Assembly (NCBI RefSeq): GCF_022603395.1
Contig: NZ_JAIBKA010000001.1
Location: 248,001-312,000 of the forward strand
Reading direction: 5' to 3'
DNA from: Desulfoferrobacter suflitae
GTDB taxonomy: Bacteria; Desulfobacterota; Syntrophobacteria; Syntrophobacterales; Syntrophobacteraceae
Length of the DNA: 64,000 nt
Part shown: positions 53,745 through 63,206 of the stretch, in pieces
Position numbering within the stretch: the first letter of the stretch is position 1
Layout of the letters: each line of letters opens with the position of its first letter
The notes under the pieces: generated by a model
What the model was told of the DNA's origin: nothing
What the model saw: only the letters and a program-made list of their open reading frames with translations
Databases searched by the model: none
Position numbers and translations under genes: made by a program

Positions 53745-55268
53745 ATCGTCGACTCGATAGCCTGGGAAGCATGGACTCTGATCCTGCCTCTCGCGACAGC
53801 AACTCTGACCTTCATCACGAAGAGGCATATACGCACCGTGCTGGTTTCGGCCGGAGCCGTTTCCACCCTGGTTTGCGTGGGTGGCCTGCTGCGGCGCGTG
53901 TGGCTCACCGGACCGATCCGGCACACGGTTGGCGGGTGGAGCTCCCCGCTTGGCATTGAACTCTATGCCGACGGCTTGAGCACCGCTCTGCTTGCAGTGA
54001 CTGCGGTCATCATGGGCACCGCCGGTTTTTACGTGGTCGATGCAATCCGTCACAAGAACGGCCACACCGAAGGGTACGACAGTGATTTTTTCTGGCCCCT
54101 GTGGTTTTTCCTCTGGACCACGTTCAACGCGGTTTTCCTGTCCCGCGATGTATTCAACCTTTACATCACCTTGGAACTGCTGGTGCTGTGCGCCGTACCC
54201 CTCCTGATCCTGGCCGGAAGCGGCGCCGCTTTGATCGCCGGCATGCGTTATCTGCTGGTGGCCATGCTCGGTTCCATGTGCTATCTGCTGGGAGTTGCCC
54301 TGCTCTATGCTCAGTACGACACGTTAAGCATCCCGCAACTTGGCGCCCTCATGGTGTCATCACCGGGCACTGCGGCAGCGGTTGTTCTGATGACCCTGGG
54401 ACTACTTCTCAAAACCGCACTGTTCCCCCTGCATTTTTGGCTTCCCAGCGCGCACGGCAATGCTCCTGCAGCAGTGAGTGCCCTGCTGTCCGGTTTGGTG
54501 GTGAAGGCCTCCTTTTACCTGCTCGTGAGGCTATGGTTCGGCGCCTTTGCCGGAATAGTTTCGGTCGGTGCGGGAAATTTCCTCGGCTTGCTCGGGTCGC
54601 TCGCCATCATTTGGGGCTCATTGCTGGCTTTGCGCCAGCAACGGTTGAAACTGGTCATTGCCTACTCGACGGTAGCCCAGATAGGTTATTTCTTTTTGCT
54701 GTTTCCTCTGGTGATCGGCGGAACCCAATTGTGTGCGCCGTCGGATCGGGTCGATTGGCTGACCATGGCGGGGTCGGGCGCCATGTATTTCATGTTGTCA
54801 CACGCTCTGGCGAAGGCAGCCATGTTCCTGGCAGCCGGCTGCATCGCCCATGCGGCCGCTTCCGACCGTCTGAATGAAGTGATCGGAATTGGAAGATATT
54901 TGCCGGTGAGCGTGTTCGCCTTCGCGCTGGCCGGCGTCAGCTTGATGGGGCTGCCGCCCAGTGGCGGATTCGTCGGTAAATGGATGATGCTGAAAGCCGC
55001 CTTTGCTACAAATCAGTGGTGGTGGGCGATGGTGATCAGCTTGGGCGGCCTGCTGGCGGCGGCATACGTTTTTATGGTTTTGAAGCAGACGGTTGTTTTC
55101 CGCCTCGTTGACATCCGCTTTTATGAAGTCCCGCGCGGCATGCAATGGGCCGCACTGCTGCTGGCACTGTTCTCGCTGTTGCTCGGGGTGAGCGGGCAGG
55201 TCCCTCTGGATCTGCTGGCGGTAGGCTCGCCATTTTCCCCCCGGGCCGGCCAGGGGTGGCTGCCATGA
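53745..55268 (+). CDS. MrpD/MbhH-like antiporter subunit (first of three)
   Basis: Antiporter-like subunit (507 aa) with about 14 helices. The TM5 glutamate is E144 in NLYITLELLVL and the TM7 lysine is K223 in LLLKTALFPLHFWLPSAH; LVIAYSTVAQIGYF and GFVGKWMML follow. No ATG, GTG or TTG lies at the natural start. AGGAG (53735-53739) stands 5 nt before an ATC at 53745, which is used here. The only upstream alternative is TTG 53697, inside mrpC, with a poor ribosome site. Confidence 0.85.
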   Translation: MVDSIAWEAWTLILPLATATLTFITKRHIRTVLVSAGAVSTLVCVGGLLRRVWLTGPIRHTVGGWSSPLGIELYADGLSTALLAVTAVIMGTAGFYVVDAIRHKNGHTEGYDSDFFWPLWFFLWTTFNAVFLSRDVFNLYITLELLVLCAVPLLILAGSGAALIAGMRYLLVAMLGSMCYLLGVALLYAQYDTLSIPQLGALMVSSPGTAAAVVLMTLGLLLKTALFPLHFWLPSAHGNAPAAVSALLSGLVVKASFYLLVRLWFGAFAGIVSVGAGNFLGLLGSLAIIWGSLLALRQQRLKLVIAYSTVAQIGYFFLLFPLVIGGTQLCAPSDRVDWLTMAGSGAMYFMLSHALAKAAMFLAAGCIAHAAASDRLNEVIGIGRYLPVSVFAFALAGVSLMGLPPSGGFVGKWMMLKAAFATNQWWWAMVISLGGLLAAAYVFMVLKQTVVFRLVDIRFYEVPRGMQWAALLLALFSLLLGVSGQVPLDLLAVGSPFSPRAGQGWLP

Positions 55269-56788
55269 CCTTGCACGACTGGCTCCCGCTGCTCACTCTA
55301 CTCACCTCTCTTGTGACCGGCCTGTTGATTTTTTTCCTGGCTGAGCAGCAGGTACGCCTGCGCACTTTTTTGAACATGGCGGGCGCCATCATAAAACTTG
55401 CGCTGGTGGCAGTGATGTTGTGGGGAACCTTTCACGGGCAAAGCTATGAGACCCGGTTGCCGCTGCTGGGGCAAACCGATTTGGTGCTGCGCGCGGATGC
55501 ACTGGCGATGCTGTTTGTGGGGCTGTCGTCGCTGTTGTGGTTTCTCACAACCATCTATGCGATCGGCTATCTTGAAAAATCGCCTCATCGCAGTCGTTTT
55601 TTTGGTTTTTTCAGCATCTGCGTGACGGCCACGGTGGGTATCGCACTCGCCGGGAACTTGCTGACATTCTTTGTATTTTATGAGTTATTGACACTCTCGA
55701 CCTATCCTCTGGTTGTGCATCGAGGTACGCCGGAAGCTCTGCGCGCCGGCGGCAGATACCTCGTTTATACCCTGAGCGGTGCTGCGCTGCTGTTGCTTGG
55801 AGTGGTATGGCTCTATGTGTTGGCCGGGCCAATCGAATTCACCGCCGGAGGCGTCCTGTCCCACCTTGAGGAAGAGTCGCACAGGGCTGCGCTCATTGCC
55901 ATTTTTGTTCTTCTGGTAGGAGGACTGGGAGTGAAGGCAGCTTTTGTACCGTTACATGGCTGGCTGCCTTCCGCAATGGTGGCCCCGGCGCCGGTGAGTG
56001 CCCTGCTGCACGCCGTTGCGGTGGTCAAGGCCGGAGCTTTCGGCATCGTGCGGGTCGTCTACGACATCTATGGCATCAAACTGACTGAATCTCTGGGAGT
56101 CACGGGTCCGCTGGCGGCCGTTGCGGCCTTCAGCATCATTTACGGCTCGCTGCGCGCTCTCATGCAGGATGACCTGAAGCGACGCCTGGCCTATTCAACC
56201 GTGAGCCAACTTTCCTACATCACACTCGGAGTCGCCATCGTCGGACCGCTCTCCACCGTCGGCGGTGTAGTGCATCTGGTCCATCAGGGTATCATGAAGA
56301 TCACCCTTTTTTTCTGCGCCGGTAACCTTGCAGAAACAGTCGGCATCCATCGCATCAGCGAAATGGACGGGGTAGCGAAACGCATGCCCTGGACCATGAC
56401 GGCTTTCACCATAGCAGCGTTCGGCATGATCGGCCTGCCCCCAGTGGCCGGTTTCATCAGCAAGTGGTACCTGGGACTGGGAGCTTTGCAGGCGGGTCAA
56501 GGTTGGGGTGTTGGCGTGCTGCTCATGAGCACTTTGCTCAATGCGGGTTATTTTCTCCCGATTCTCTATGCCGCCTGGTTCAAGGAGCCGCATGCGGCGT
56601 GGAATGAGAAAGGCCTGAAAGATTGGTGGGAAAGCGATTGGCGTCTGCTCCTGCCGACTCTGGCCACAGCGGTTTTGTCGTTGACCGCAGGATTGCTGGC
56701 CGGCCTTCCCATAAGCCCCGTCGGCTGGGTTAGAATGATCGTCAAACAGGACTACAAGCTATGGACACCATTCTTGGGGATACCCTGA
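55265..56788 (+). CDS. NuoL/MrpA-N-type antiporter subunit (second of three)
   Basis: Antiporter-like subunit (507 aa). The TM5 glutamate is E140 in FFVFYELLTLSTYP and the TM7 lysine is K224 in GGLGVKAAFVPLHGWLPSAM. APVSALLHAVAVVKAG, DLKRRLAYSTVSQLSY and GFISKWYLGLGAL follow. All charged positions expected for ion translocation are present. The start overlaps the previous stop by ATGA. Confidence 0.87.
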   Translation: MTLHDWLPLLTLLTSLVTGLLIFFLAEQQVRLRTFLNMAGAIIKLALVAVMLWGTFHGQSYETRLPLLGQTDLVLRADALAMLFVGLSSLLWFLTTIYAIGYLEKSPHRSRFFGFFSICVTATVGIALAGNLLTFFVFYELLTLSTYPLVVHRGTPEALRAGGRYLVYTLSGAALLLLGVVWLYVLAGPIEFTAGGVLSHLEEESHRAALIAIFVLLVGGLGVKAAFVPLHGWLPSAMVAPAPVSALLHAVAVVKAGAFGIVRVVYDIYGIKLTESLGVTGPLAAVAAFSIIYGSLRALMQDDLKRRLAYSTVSQLSYITLGVAIVGPLSTVGGVVHLVHQGIMKITLFFCAGNLAETVGIHRISEMDGVAKRMPWTMTAFTIAAFGMIGLPPVAGFISKWYLGLGALQAGQGWGVGVLLMSTLLNAGYFLPILYAAWFKEPHAAWNEKGLKDWWESDWRLLLPTLATAVLSLTAGLLAGLPISPVGWVRMIVKQDYKLWTPFLGIP

Positions 56789-58539
56789 CCCCGCATGGTC
56801 TGGCCTGGCTGTTGCTTTTCGGGCTGCCGCTGACGCTGGCGGCAGCGGCAGCCGCGCGCCCAGTGCGCAGGATGGCCCTGCCGCTTGCTCCCTGGTCGAT
56901 GGTACCGGCCTTGGCTGTAGCTGTCTGGCCACTTCCGGCAGCAGATTATCCCTGGTTACTCCTGGGCCTCCGGTTGGGTCTGGACCAAACCGGGCGAATA
57001 TTCCTTTCGTTCACCGCCTTTCTTTGGATCTGCTCCGGCATCTACGCCAAAAGTTACCTGGCGGAAGATCCAAAGCGCCACCGTTTTTTTGCCTTTTTCC
57101 TGCTCACGGCCGCCGGCAACCTGGGGCTGACCATAGCTCAGGATATGATTGGATTTTACCTGTGCTTTGTCTTGATGACCTTCGCCGCCTACGGCCTCAT
57201 CATTCACCAGGGTAGTCATGCAGCGCGACACGCCGGGCTCATCTATGTTATTTTGGCGGTCTTTGGCGAGGTCTTACTGGTCACGGCCATCATCATGATC
57301 GGACTGGCAGGCTCCGGCAATGTGATCAATCCCGGCCAGGTGGTGTCGCAAGCAGTCCACCGCAACCTGATCATGGCACTGCTGCTCATGGGTTTCGGCA
57401 TCAAGGCGGGCGCTGTTCCGCTGCACGTATGGCTGCCCCTGGCCCATCCGGTTGCGCCCACCCCCGCCTCGGCAGTGCTCTCGGGTGCCATGATCAAGGC
57501 CGGACTGCTGGGCTGGCTGCGCTTTCTGCCCCTGGGAGCAGCGGCTCTGCCGAATTGGAGTGCGTTATGCCTGGCGGCAGGGTTGACGGCTGCCTTGTAC
57601 GGGGTGGCGGTCGGCCTCACCGAAGATGAGCCCAAGACCATTCTGGCCTATTCCAGTATCAGTCAAATGGGCGTCATGCTGAGCGCAATCGGTATCGGTC
57701 TGGCCCTTCCCAAATCATGGCCGCTGGTCATGGCAACCCTTCTGCTTTACGCGCTGCATCATTCCCTGGCCAAGGGCGCGCTGTTCCTTGCTGTCGGAAT
57801 GACCGGAGCCGTCCATGCAGGTCGTTTCCAGCGTTTATTCTTTAGAGCGGGCACCCTGCTGCCGGCGCTTGCCATGGCCGCCGCTCCTCTGACCAGCGGC
57901 GCGTTGGCCAAAACGGCGATCAAGGAAGTCGCCCTTTTGCTTCCCTCCTTCTGGCGCGAGCTGCTGACGTGGGTGCTGACCCTGTCGGCGCTTGCAACCG
58001 CACTGCTGATGGCCCATTTCCTGTGCTTTTTCTGGTCTCGCAATGAAACCGAGCACGGCCACCATCAGCCGGCAGCCGGCCAATGGTATTCCTGGACGTT
58101 GCTGCTGATTGCGGTTCTGTCCGCCGCCTGGCTGCTCACGCCCATGCAACTCGAACCATTGAGAGGAAAACTCTTATCCCCGTCATGGTGGTGGGGCAGC
58201 ACATGGATCGTGCTGCTGGGCGGCCTGCTCGGTTGGGCGCAATGGCGTCGAACCGGCCGCACCGGCAAGATGGTGCTGCCGGCCGTGCCGCCGGGAGATA
58301 TATTAATACCCGTGGCGACACTCCTTAAACAACTGCACAAAGTTGGATACAGTGCCGTTCAAAGAGTCCGTGGGAAAGATTTGATGAGGCAGCTTTTGGC
58401 CTGGAGAACCGCGGTCCACCTCAGGCCCGCCCTGTTATCCATCCTGCGCGGGGGAGAGGAATCAATTTCTCGCTGGACTGCAGTCGGAACTCTGTTTTTC
58501 TTGCTGGCGATGATTCTGCTGACAATCATCCTTAGTTGA
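56761..58539 (+). CDS. Antiporter-like subunit lacking the TM5 glutamate (third of three)
   Basis: A 592-aa complex I/Mrp-type membrane subunit, longer than its neighbours. In TM5 the sequence is FYLCFVLMTFAAYG, where V137 replaces the glutamate of related subunits. The TM7 lysine K215 (GFGIKAGAVPLHVWLP), K246 (GAMIKAGLL) and AKTAIKE in a late helix remain. Residues about 500-575 form an amphipathic stretch before a final membrane helix, recalling the lateral helix of NuoL. The start lies 28 nt inside the preceding gene. Confidence 0.82.
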   Translation: MDTILGDTLTPHGLAWLLLFGLPLTLAAAAAARPVRRMALPLAPWSMVPALAVAVWPLPAADYPWLLLGLRLGLDQTGRIFLSFTAFLWICSGIYAKSYLAEDPKRHRFFAFFLLTAAGNLGLTIAQDMIGFYLCFVLMTFAAYGLIIHQGSHAARHAGLIYVILAVFGEVLLVTAIIMIGLAGSGNVINPGQVVSQAVHRNLIMALLLMGFGIKAGAVPLHVWLPLAHPVAPTPASAVLSGAMIKAGLLGWLRFLPLGAAALPNWSALCLAAGLTAALYGVAVGLTEDEPKTILAYSSISQMGVMLSAIGIGLALPKSWPLVMATLLLYALHHSLAKGALFLAVGMTGAVHAGRFQRLFFRAGTLLPALAMAAAPLTSGALAKTAIKEVALLLPSFWRELLTWVLTLSALATALLMAHFLCFFWSRNETEHGHHQPAAGQWYSWTLLLIAVLSAAWLLTPMQLEPLRGKLLSPSWWWGSTWIVLLGGLLGWAQWRRTGRTGKMVLPAVPPGDILIPVATLLKQLHKVGYSAVQRVRGKDLMRQLLAWRTAVHLRPALLSILRGGEESISRWTAVGTLFFLLAMILLTIILS

Positions 58540-58649
58540 TCACAGCCAAAGCCGGCGAACGACGCACCATGCTATAAGTATTCAAGAAGAGGCAGGAAAC
58601 CCAGCCCAACCGAAAGCATTATCTTGGAAGCTATACAAAGAGACGGTCT

Positions 58650-59483
58650 TCAGCCCGCAAACAAGACCGCTCCCGCCGCCCAGGCAAGAACACCAAGTGT
58701 GGTCAAAGCAAAAACTCCGGCGGCCAGTTTGTGCACATACGCCTCAGGAGTTCTTTCGTTGTAGCCGAGCAGGAAACCCAGGAGGGCCCCTGCCAGCAGT
58801 CCGCCGCCATGCCCCCAGTTGTTGATGCCGGGCACCAGCAAGCCAAACACAAAGATGCCGACCGCCCAGCCGCCGACCTGCCCGAACAGCGTCCTGCCGT
58901 ATTCCCCGCCACGGCTCCTGCCGTAGTACAGTGTCGCCCCGATGAGACCACATATGGCGGCAGAAGCGCCAATGGTAAAAGTTACTCCCGCCAGGTAGGA
59001 CAACCAGTAGCCGAATACACCGCTCAGCGTGTAGATGATAAAGAAACGGTAGTTGCCATATTCACGGATGACCAGCGGTCCAATCTGATAGAGCGCAAAC
59101 ATATTGAACAGAATATGCAGCAAACCGGCGTGCAGATAGTTTGCGGAAAGGAGCGTCCACCAGCGGTGCAACCGGTCTATGGGAAGCGTTCCTGTCGCCC
59201 CCAGCAGCAGCAGGCTCCTGTTGTCCGGAGAAAGCAGCGCGAAGGGATTCAATGCCAGGCTCCCGAATCGGGGAACGAGCACGAGCGATAAGACGAACAT
59301 TAGAATATTTAAATAAATTATATTCTTAATGAGCTGTTCGGGATTGTTGAAGCCCCGTACCAGCAGGCTGTTCTTCCACCACGATCCCGGTCTTGCCAGG
59401 CCGCAATGGGGGCACCGGGGCTCGTCTGCACTGATGAGCCTGCGGCAGTTGGGGCAAAGGATCGAATTTCTGTTAACTGTCAT
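58650..59483 (-). CDS. Rhomboid-family intramembrane protease with N-terminal zinc ribbon
   Basis: A 277-aa membrane protein. Residues about 10-28 hold CPNC and CPHC pairs (zinc ribbon). About six or seven helices follow, with the rhomboid HILFNMFALYQIGP region near 125, the catalytic Ser in TIGASAAICGLIG near 190 and the catalytic His in NNWGHGGGLLAG near 240. The Ser motif is GASA rather than the usual GxSG. ATG 59483 has AGGG upstream. Substrates are unknown. Confidence 0.85.
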   Translation of the reverse strand: MTVNRNSILCPNCRRLISADEPRCPHCGLARPGSWWKNSLLVRGFNNPEQLIKNIIYLNILMFVLSLVLVPRFGSLALNPFALLSPDNRSLLLLGATGTLPIDRLHRWWTLLSANYLHAGLLHILFNMFALYQIGPLVIREYGNYRFFIIYTLSGVFGYWLSYLAGVTFTIGASAAICGLIGATLYYGRSRGGEYGRTLFGQVGGWAVGIFVFGLLVPGINNWGHGGGLLAGALLGFLLGYNERTPEAYVHKLAAGVFALTTLGVLAWAAGAVLFAG

Positions 59484-59592
59484 GCGCTGCCCTTCTTCGC
59501 GTATAAAAGTGTTCTTGGTCCCTTGAGCAAATGACTTACAGATATTAAAGTTGCTGTGGTCAAACCGCAACTGGACAGGAGGATAACAGAAA

Positions 59593-59751
59593 GTGAGCAT
59601 CTTTTACCGCATTTTGATTTGTCTGGGCCTTGTCGTTTTGCACTATGCCGGGTTTTTCCTGCCGCTCACCGAGATCTTCCTGATCTACATACTGCTGTTT
59701 AATCCGCGTTGGTTCAGAGATTTTCTGAACAGTATGGCAGCGAGCGGCTGA
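59593..59751 (+). CDS. Small membrane protein (52 aa)
   Basis: A short open frame with GTG start and a strong AGGAGG site (59577-59582) 10 nt upstream. It encodes one long or two short hydrophobic helices (ILICLGLVVLHYAGFFLPL, IFLIYILLF) and ends with NPRWFRDFLN and a short polar tail. It lies between the divergent rhomboid gene and the convergent phospholipase D gene. Not recognised. Confidence 0.6.
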   Translation: MSIFYRILICLGLVVLHYAGFFLPLTEIFLIYILLFNPRWFRDFLNSMAASG

Positions 59752-59838
59752 GCACATAAGAAGCATGGGCACACTTTATTGTGCGGCGGCGTGCTGGATC
59801 TGGGAGCAGGCGACGCAGCACACCGATTCATGGCACCG

Positions 59839-61344
59839 TCACTTTCTCGGGTCTTGAGACGATGTCTTCTCCTCTATGTTTTCCGGGGAGTTTCCCTGCC
59901 GGTTCTTGCGGAAATACAACTGCCCTGTTCTAATGAATAAAGACACCGACAACCACACGCAGAAAATGCTCACCGGGATGGTCAGCACCAGGGGCCAGAA
60001 CCAACTGAGCAAGGCGATGAGCAAAAGCAGGAGGCCGGCGGCGGCAGTGATTTTCGCCTCCGCATGGCCCAACAGGCGATGTTCCGTCAGGGCCGCCCCG
60101 ACGGTATAGCCTATGCGGATCGTACCCCTGCCGGCGCGGCTCACACTGCCGGCGTGGACCTGCCGATCGCGGCGCTGTTTTCGAGGCCTGGCATCGACGA
60201 GGGCTACCCTGTTTTTTGTGCTCAGGACCACCTCCGTTGAATTCTCCAAATCCCTCAAGAACATTTCCTGCATGGTGCGCGCGACACCTGCATCCTCGAT
60301 GGCAACATCGAGCTCATAGTTGCCTATCCAACTGGCGATGTTCAGGTTGGTCGACCCCACACGGGCCCACATGCCGTCTGCTACCGCTGTCTTGGCGTGC
60401 ATCATGGTGCCGTTCCACTCGAACACCCGCACGCCGGCCTCGAGCAACGGTTGATACCCGGCCCTGGATACCGCCCGCAGGATGGGAATGTCGGTTGAAC
60501 CCGGAACCAGCAGCCGCACATCGACACCATCGAGGGCAGCGGCTCGAAGCGCCTGCACATAGGAGCTCACCCCCACAAAATAGGCGTCACTCAGCCATAG
60601 GGAATGTCGCGCCAGTGCGGCAACAATATTGTCGAGCCGGTACAGGCCGGCCGTGTTGGGGACCGAGGCAATGACTCTTAGATCCACCTCTCCGGCCGTT
60701 GCCATATCCTCACGCGACGGCACCTCCTCGTCACGAATCGGTCGCCCGGTAGCCGCCCACACATCCGCGAAGGCCCATTCAATATCGGCCACGGCCGGTC
60801 CGCGAATCTCCACTCCGGTGTCCCTCCAAGGTCCGATCCCGCGCTCCGGATACCCCCGCCACATCTGTCCTATGCACAGCCCCGTTACAAAAGCCGTGCG
60901 CCCATCCACCACGATCACCTTACGATGATCCCTCGATAGCCAACCGAGAGGGCTGTCCAGCTGCGGCGGATTGAAGCACCTTACTTCCACCCCGGCCTCC
61001 CGCAACCTTTGCCAGTAGCGCCGCGAAGCCCTTAAAATCCCCCCCAGCCAATCGTATACCACGCGCACCCGGACACCGCGCCGCGCCTGCCGCATTAAAA
61101 TTTCCGCAAACTCAAGCCCGACTTCGTCTTCGTGGATGATGTACATCTCGAGATGAATGGTCCTGGCGGCCGACGCGATACTGGACATCCAGGCCGGGTA
61201 GTTGTCAGCGGCGTCAGACAAGACACGGATGCTGTTACCCCCTACAAGAGGCGCCCCCGCCGCCCTGGAAAAGATTTGTTCGGCAAGTGCGCGACTTGCC
61301 AGCCAGGTCCGGGGTCTAGAATTCAAAGTCGCGTGGTAGGCCAT
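59839..61344 (-). CDS. Phospholipase D-family protein (cardiolipin synthase-like)
   Basis: A 501-aa enzyme with two HKD motifs: [17 protein letters not shown] near residue 140 and [20 protein letters not shown] near 318. It probably forms cardiolipin or exchanges phosphatidyl groups at the membrane. Bacterial cardiolipin synthases usually have N-terminal membrane helices; here two hydrophobic helices are at the C-terminus (about 435-475), followed by a charged tail. ATG 61344 is preferred because the frame upstream is low-complexity and unconserved. Confidence 0.82.
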   Translation of the reverse strand: MAYHATLNSRPRTWLASRALAEQIFSRAAGAPLVGGNSIRVLSDAADNYPAWMSSIASAARTIHLEMYIIHEDEVGLEFAEILMRQARRGVRVRVVYDWLGGILRASRRYWQRLREAGVEVRCFNPPQLDSPLGWLSRDHRKVIVVDGRTAFVTGLCIGQMWRGYPERGIGPWRDTGVEIRGPAVADIEWAFADVWAATGRPIRDEEVPSREDMATAGEVDLRVIASVPNTAGLYRLDNIVAALARHSLWLSDAYFVGVSSYVQALRAAALDGVDVRLLVPGSTDIPILRAVSRAGYQPLLEAGVRVFEWNGTMMHAKTAVADGMWARVGSTNLNIASWIGNYELDVAIEDAGVARTMQEMFLRDLENSTEVVLSTKNRVALVDARPRKQRRDRQVHAGSVSRAGRGTIRIGYTVGAALTEHRLLGHAEAKITAAAGLLLLLIALLSWFWPLVLTIPVSIFCVWLSVSLFIRTGQLYFRKNRQGNSPENIEEKTSSQDPRK

Positions 61345-61600
61345 GGCCGAGCAACCCTTTTTTCCCTTTTGGTGCAATTGACAGTGAGAAGAACTTGCCC
61401 ACCTCCGTAACACTCCAACCAGGCATGCCGGCGCTCGGACCGAAGCGGGCAAACCCTGCTCCTGTTCCGGTCCCTGGCCTCGGCCTCCTGTGCTTTCGTT
61501 TCTGACCTGCGAGCTCTCACATGAACGAAGTTGGGCGCCTTGCGGGATGGGTACTGAATACCGTAGAATTTTCAGGTACACAAGATAACGGAACAGATGC

Positions 61601-62335
61601 TTATTCGATGGGCGAGCGGACCTTGCTCAAAAAGCTGATGGTGCGCTCATTGCGAGGATTGGCGAACAGTTCCCGCGGAGTGTTTTCTTCAACGATGACT
61701 CCTTCGTCCATAAAGATGACCCGGTCGGCCACTTCTCTGGCAAACCCCATTTCGTGACTCACGACCACCATAGTCATGCCCTCCTTGGCCAGAGTTTTCA
61801 TGACTTCCAAAACTTCCCCGACCAGTTCCGGGTCCAAGGCACTGGTGGGTTCATCGAACAGCATCACTTTCGGTTTGAGGGCCAACGAACGGGCAATGGC
61901 AACCCTCTGTTTCTGCCCGCCGCTGAGCTGATCGGGAAAAACATGGGCCTTGTCCTTCAACCCGACTTTTTCCAGCAGCTCCATACCCAAGGCCTCCGCT
62001 TCTCTGCGGGGAATTCCTCTGACCTTAACGGGGCCGAGCGTGACATTCTTGAGGGCCGTCATGTGGGGAAACAGATTGAACTGCTGAAACACCATTCCCG
62101 CCTCGGTGCGGATCAAATTGATGTCGGTCTTCCTGTCGTTGATATCATAATCATCCACGATAATTTGACCTGAAGTCAGCTTTTCCAGACGGTTGATGCA
62201 GCGCAGCAAGGTGCTCTTGCCGGAACCGCTCGGGCCGATGATCACCACCACTTCCCCCGGTTGGACATGGAGATCAATGCCTTTGAGCACCTCGAGCGCG
62301 CCAAAACTCTTGTGCAGCCCGCGAATCTTTATCAT
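61601..62335 (-). CDS. Polar amino-acid ABC transporter ATPase
   Basis: A 244-aa ATPase of the GlnQ/HisP class. Walker A is [11 protein letters not shown] near residue 34, the signature [12 protein letters not shown] near 136, Walker [14 protein letters not shown] near 158 and the switch VVSHEMGFA. It follows the permease with a 1-nt overlap, giving the order binding protein, permease, ATPase. Confidence 0.93.
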   Translation of the reverse strand: MIKIRGLHKSFGALEVLKGIDLHVQPGEVVVIIGPSGSGKSTLLRCINRLEKLTSGQIIVDDYDINDRKTDINLIRTEAGMVFQQFNLFPHMTALKNVTLGPVKVRGIPRREAEALGMELLEKVGLKDKAHVFPDQLSGGQKQRVAIARSLALKPKVMLFDEPTSALDPELVGEVLEVMKTLAKEGMTMVVVSHEMGFAREVADRVIFMDEGVIVEENTPRELFANPRNERTISFLSKVRSPIE

Positions 62336-63003
62336 TACCTGATTTCCAGTCTTCTTTCCAGCATGCGCAAAACCTTGGCTATGGTCATGGTGAGCACCAG
62401 ATACATGACGGCTACCGTCAGCCAGACCTCAAAAGCCCGGAAATTGGCGGCTATGATTTCCTGACCGGTTCGGGTCAATTCGCCAACACCGATGACCACC
62501 AGCAAAGAAGTGTCCTTCAAGCTGATGATGAACTGGTTGCCCAAGGGCGGGATCATGCGCCGGAATGCCTGCGGCCAAATGATGTAGAGCATGGTTTTGA
62601 CATGAGTCAGCCCGATGGAACGGCCAGCCTCCATTTGGCCTCTGTCGATGGACTGAATAGATCCGCGCACAATTTCCGCGATATAAGCACCCGAGTTTAT
62701 GGCGATGGCCCCAATGCCTGCCGCCAGCGGCGGTATGCGTGCATTGAGCGCCAACGGCAGGCCAAAATAGAGGAACATCACCTGAACCATGAGCGGCGTA
62801 CCGCGAATGCTTTCGATGTAGAATCCGGCCATGCGATAAAAAATGGGATTTCTGGAGGTTCTGGCCAGCCCGGCAACAGCTCCCAGACAAAAACCGATCA
62901 CCAAGCCGAAGATAGTGATGAAGATGGTGTATTTGATACCAACCAGCAGTATCGGGATGGACTCCCAAATGACGCTCGCTTTGAAATTAAAGTGGCCGGC
63001 CAT
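62335..63003 (-). CDS. Polar amino-acid ABC transporter permease
   Basis: A 222-aa permease of the GlnP/HisMQ class with about five helices and the coupling segment [25 protein letters not shown] (read in parts) near residue 137. [17 protein letters not shown] near 60 is typical. No second permease is present, so it probably acts as a homodimer. Confidence 0.92.
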   Translation of the reverse strand: MAGHFNFKASVIWESIPILLVGIKYTIFITIFGLVIGFCLGAVAGLARTSRNPIFYRMAGFYIESIRGTPLMVQVMFLYFGLPLALNARIPPLAAGIGAIAINSGAYIAEIVRGSIQSIDRGQMEAGRSIGLTHVKTMLYIIWPQAFRRMIPPLGNQFIISLKDTSLLVVIGVGELTRTGQEIIAANFRAFEVWLTVAVMYLVLTMTIAKVLRMLERRLEIR

Positions 63004-63206
63004 AACACTCCATTGGTGTAAACCTTCATTGATTTATGGTGCGTCGTTCCTGGTGCGCCAATTCCGCCTGGCGGCAGGCAAATACAACGGCTGGGGGAAA
63101 AGGGGTCAAGGGGTATAATGGATTTCACCGGCCGACGCTGCTGTGCTTGCCGCTCGGGAGACCGTCACCCGCCTGCACCCCCAATTTTTGAACCTTCGCA
63201 TCCTGG

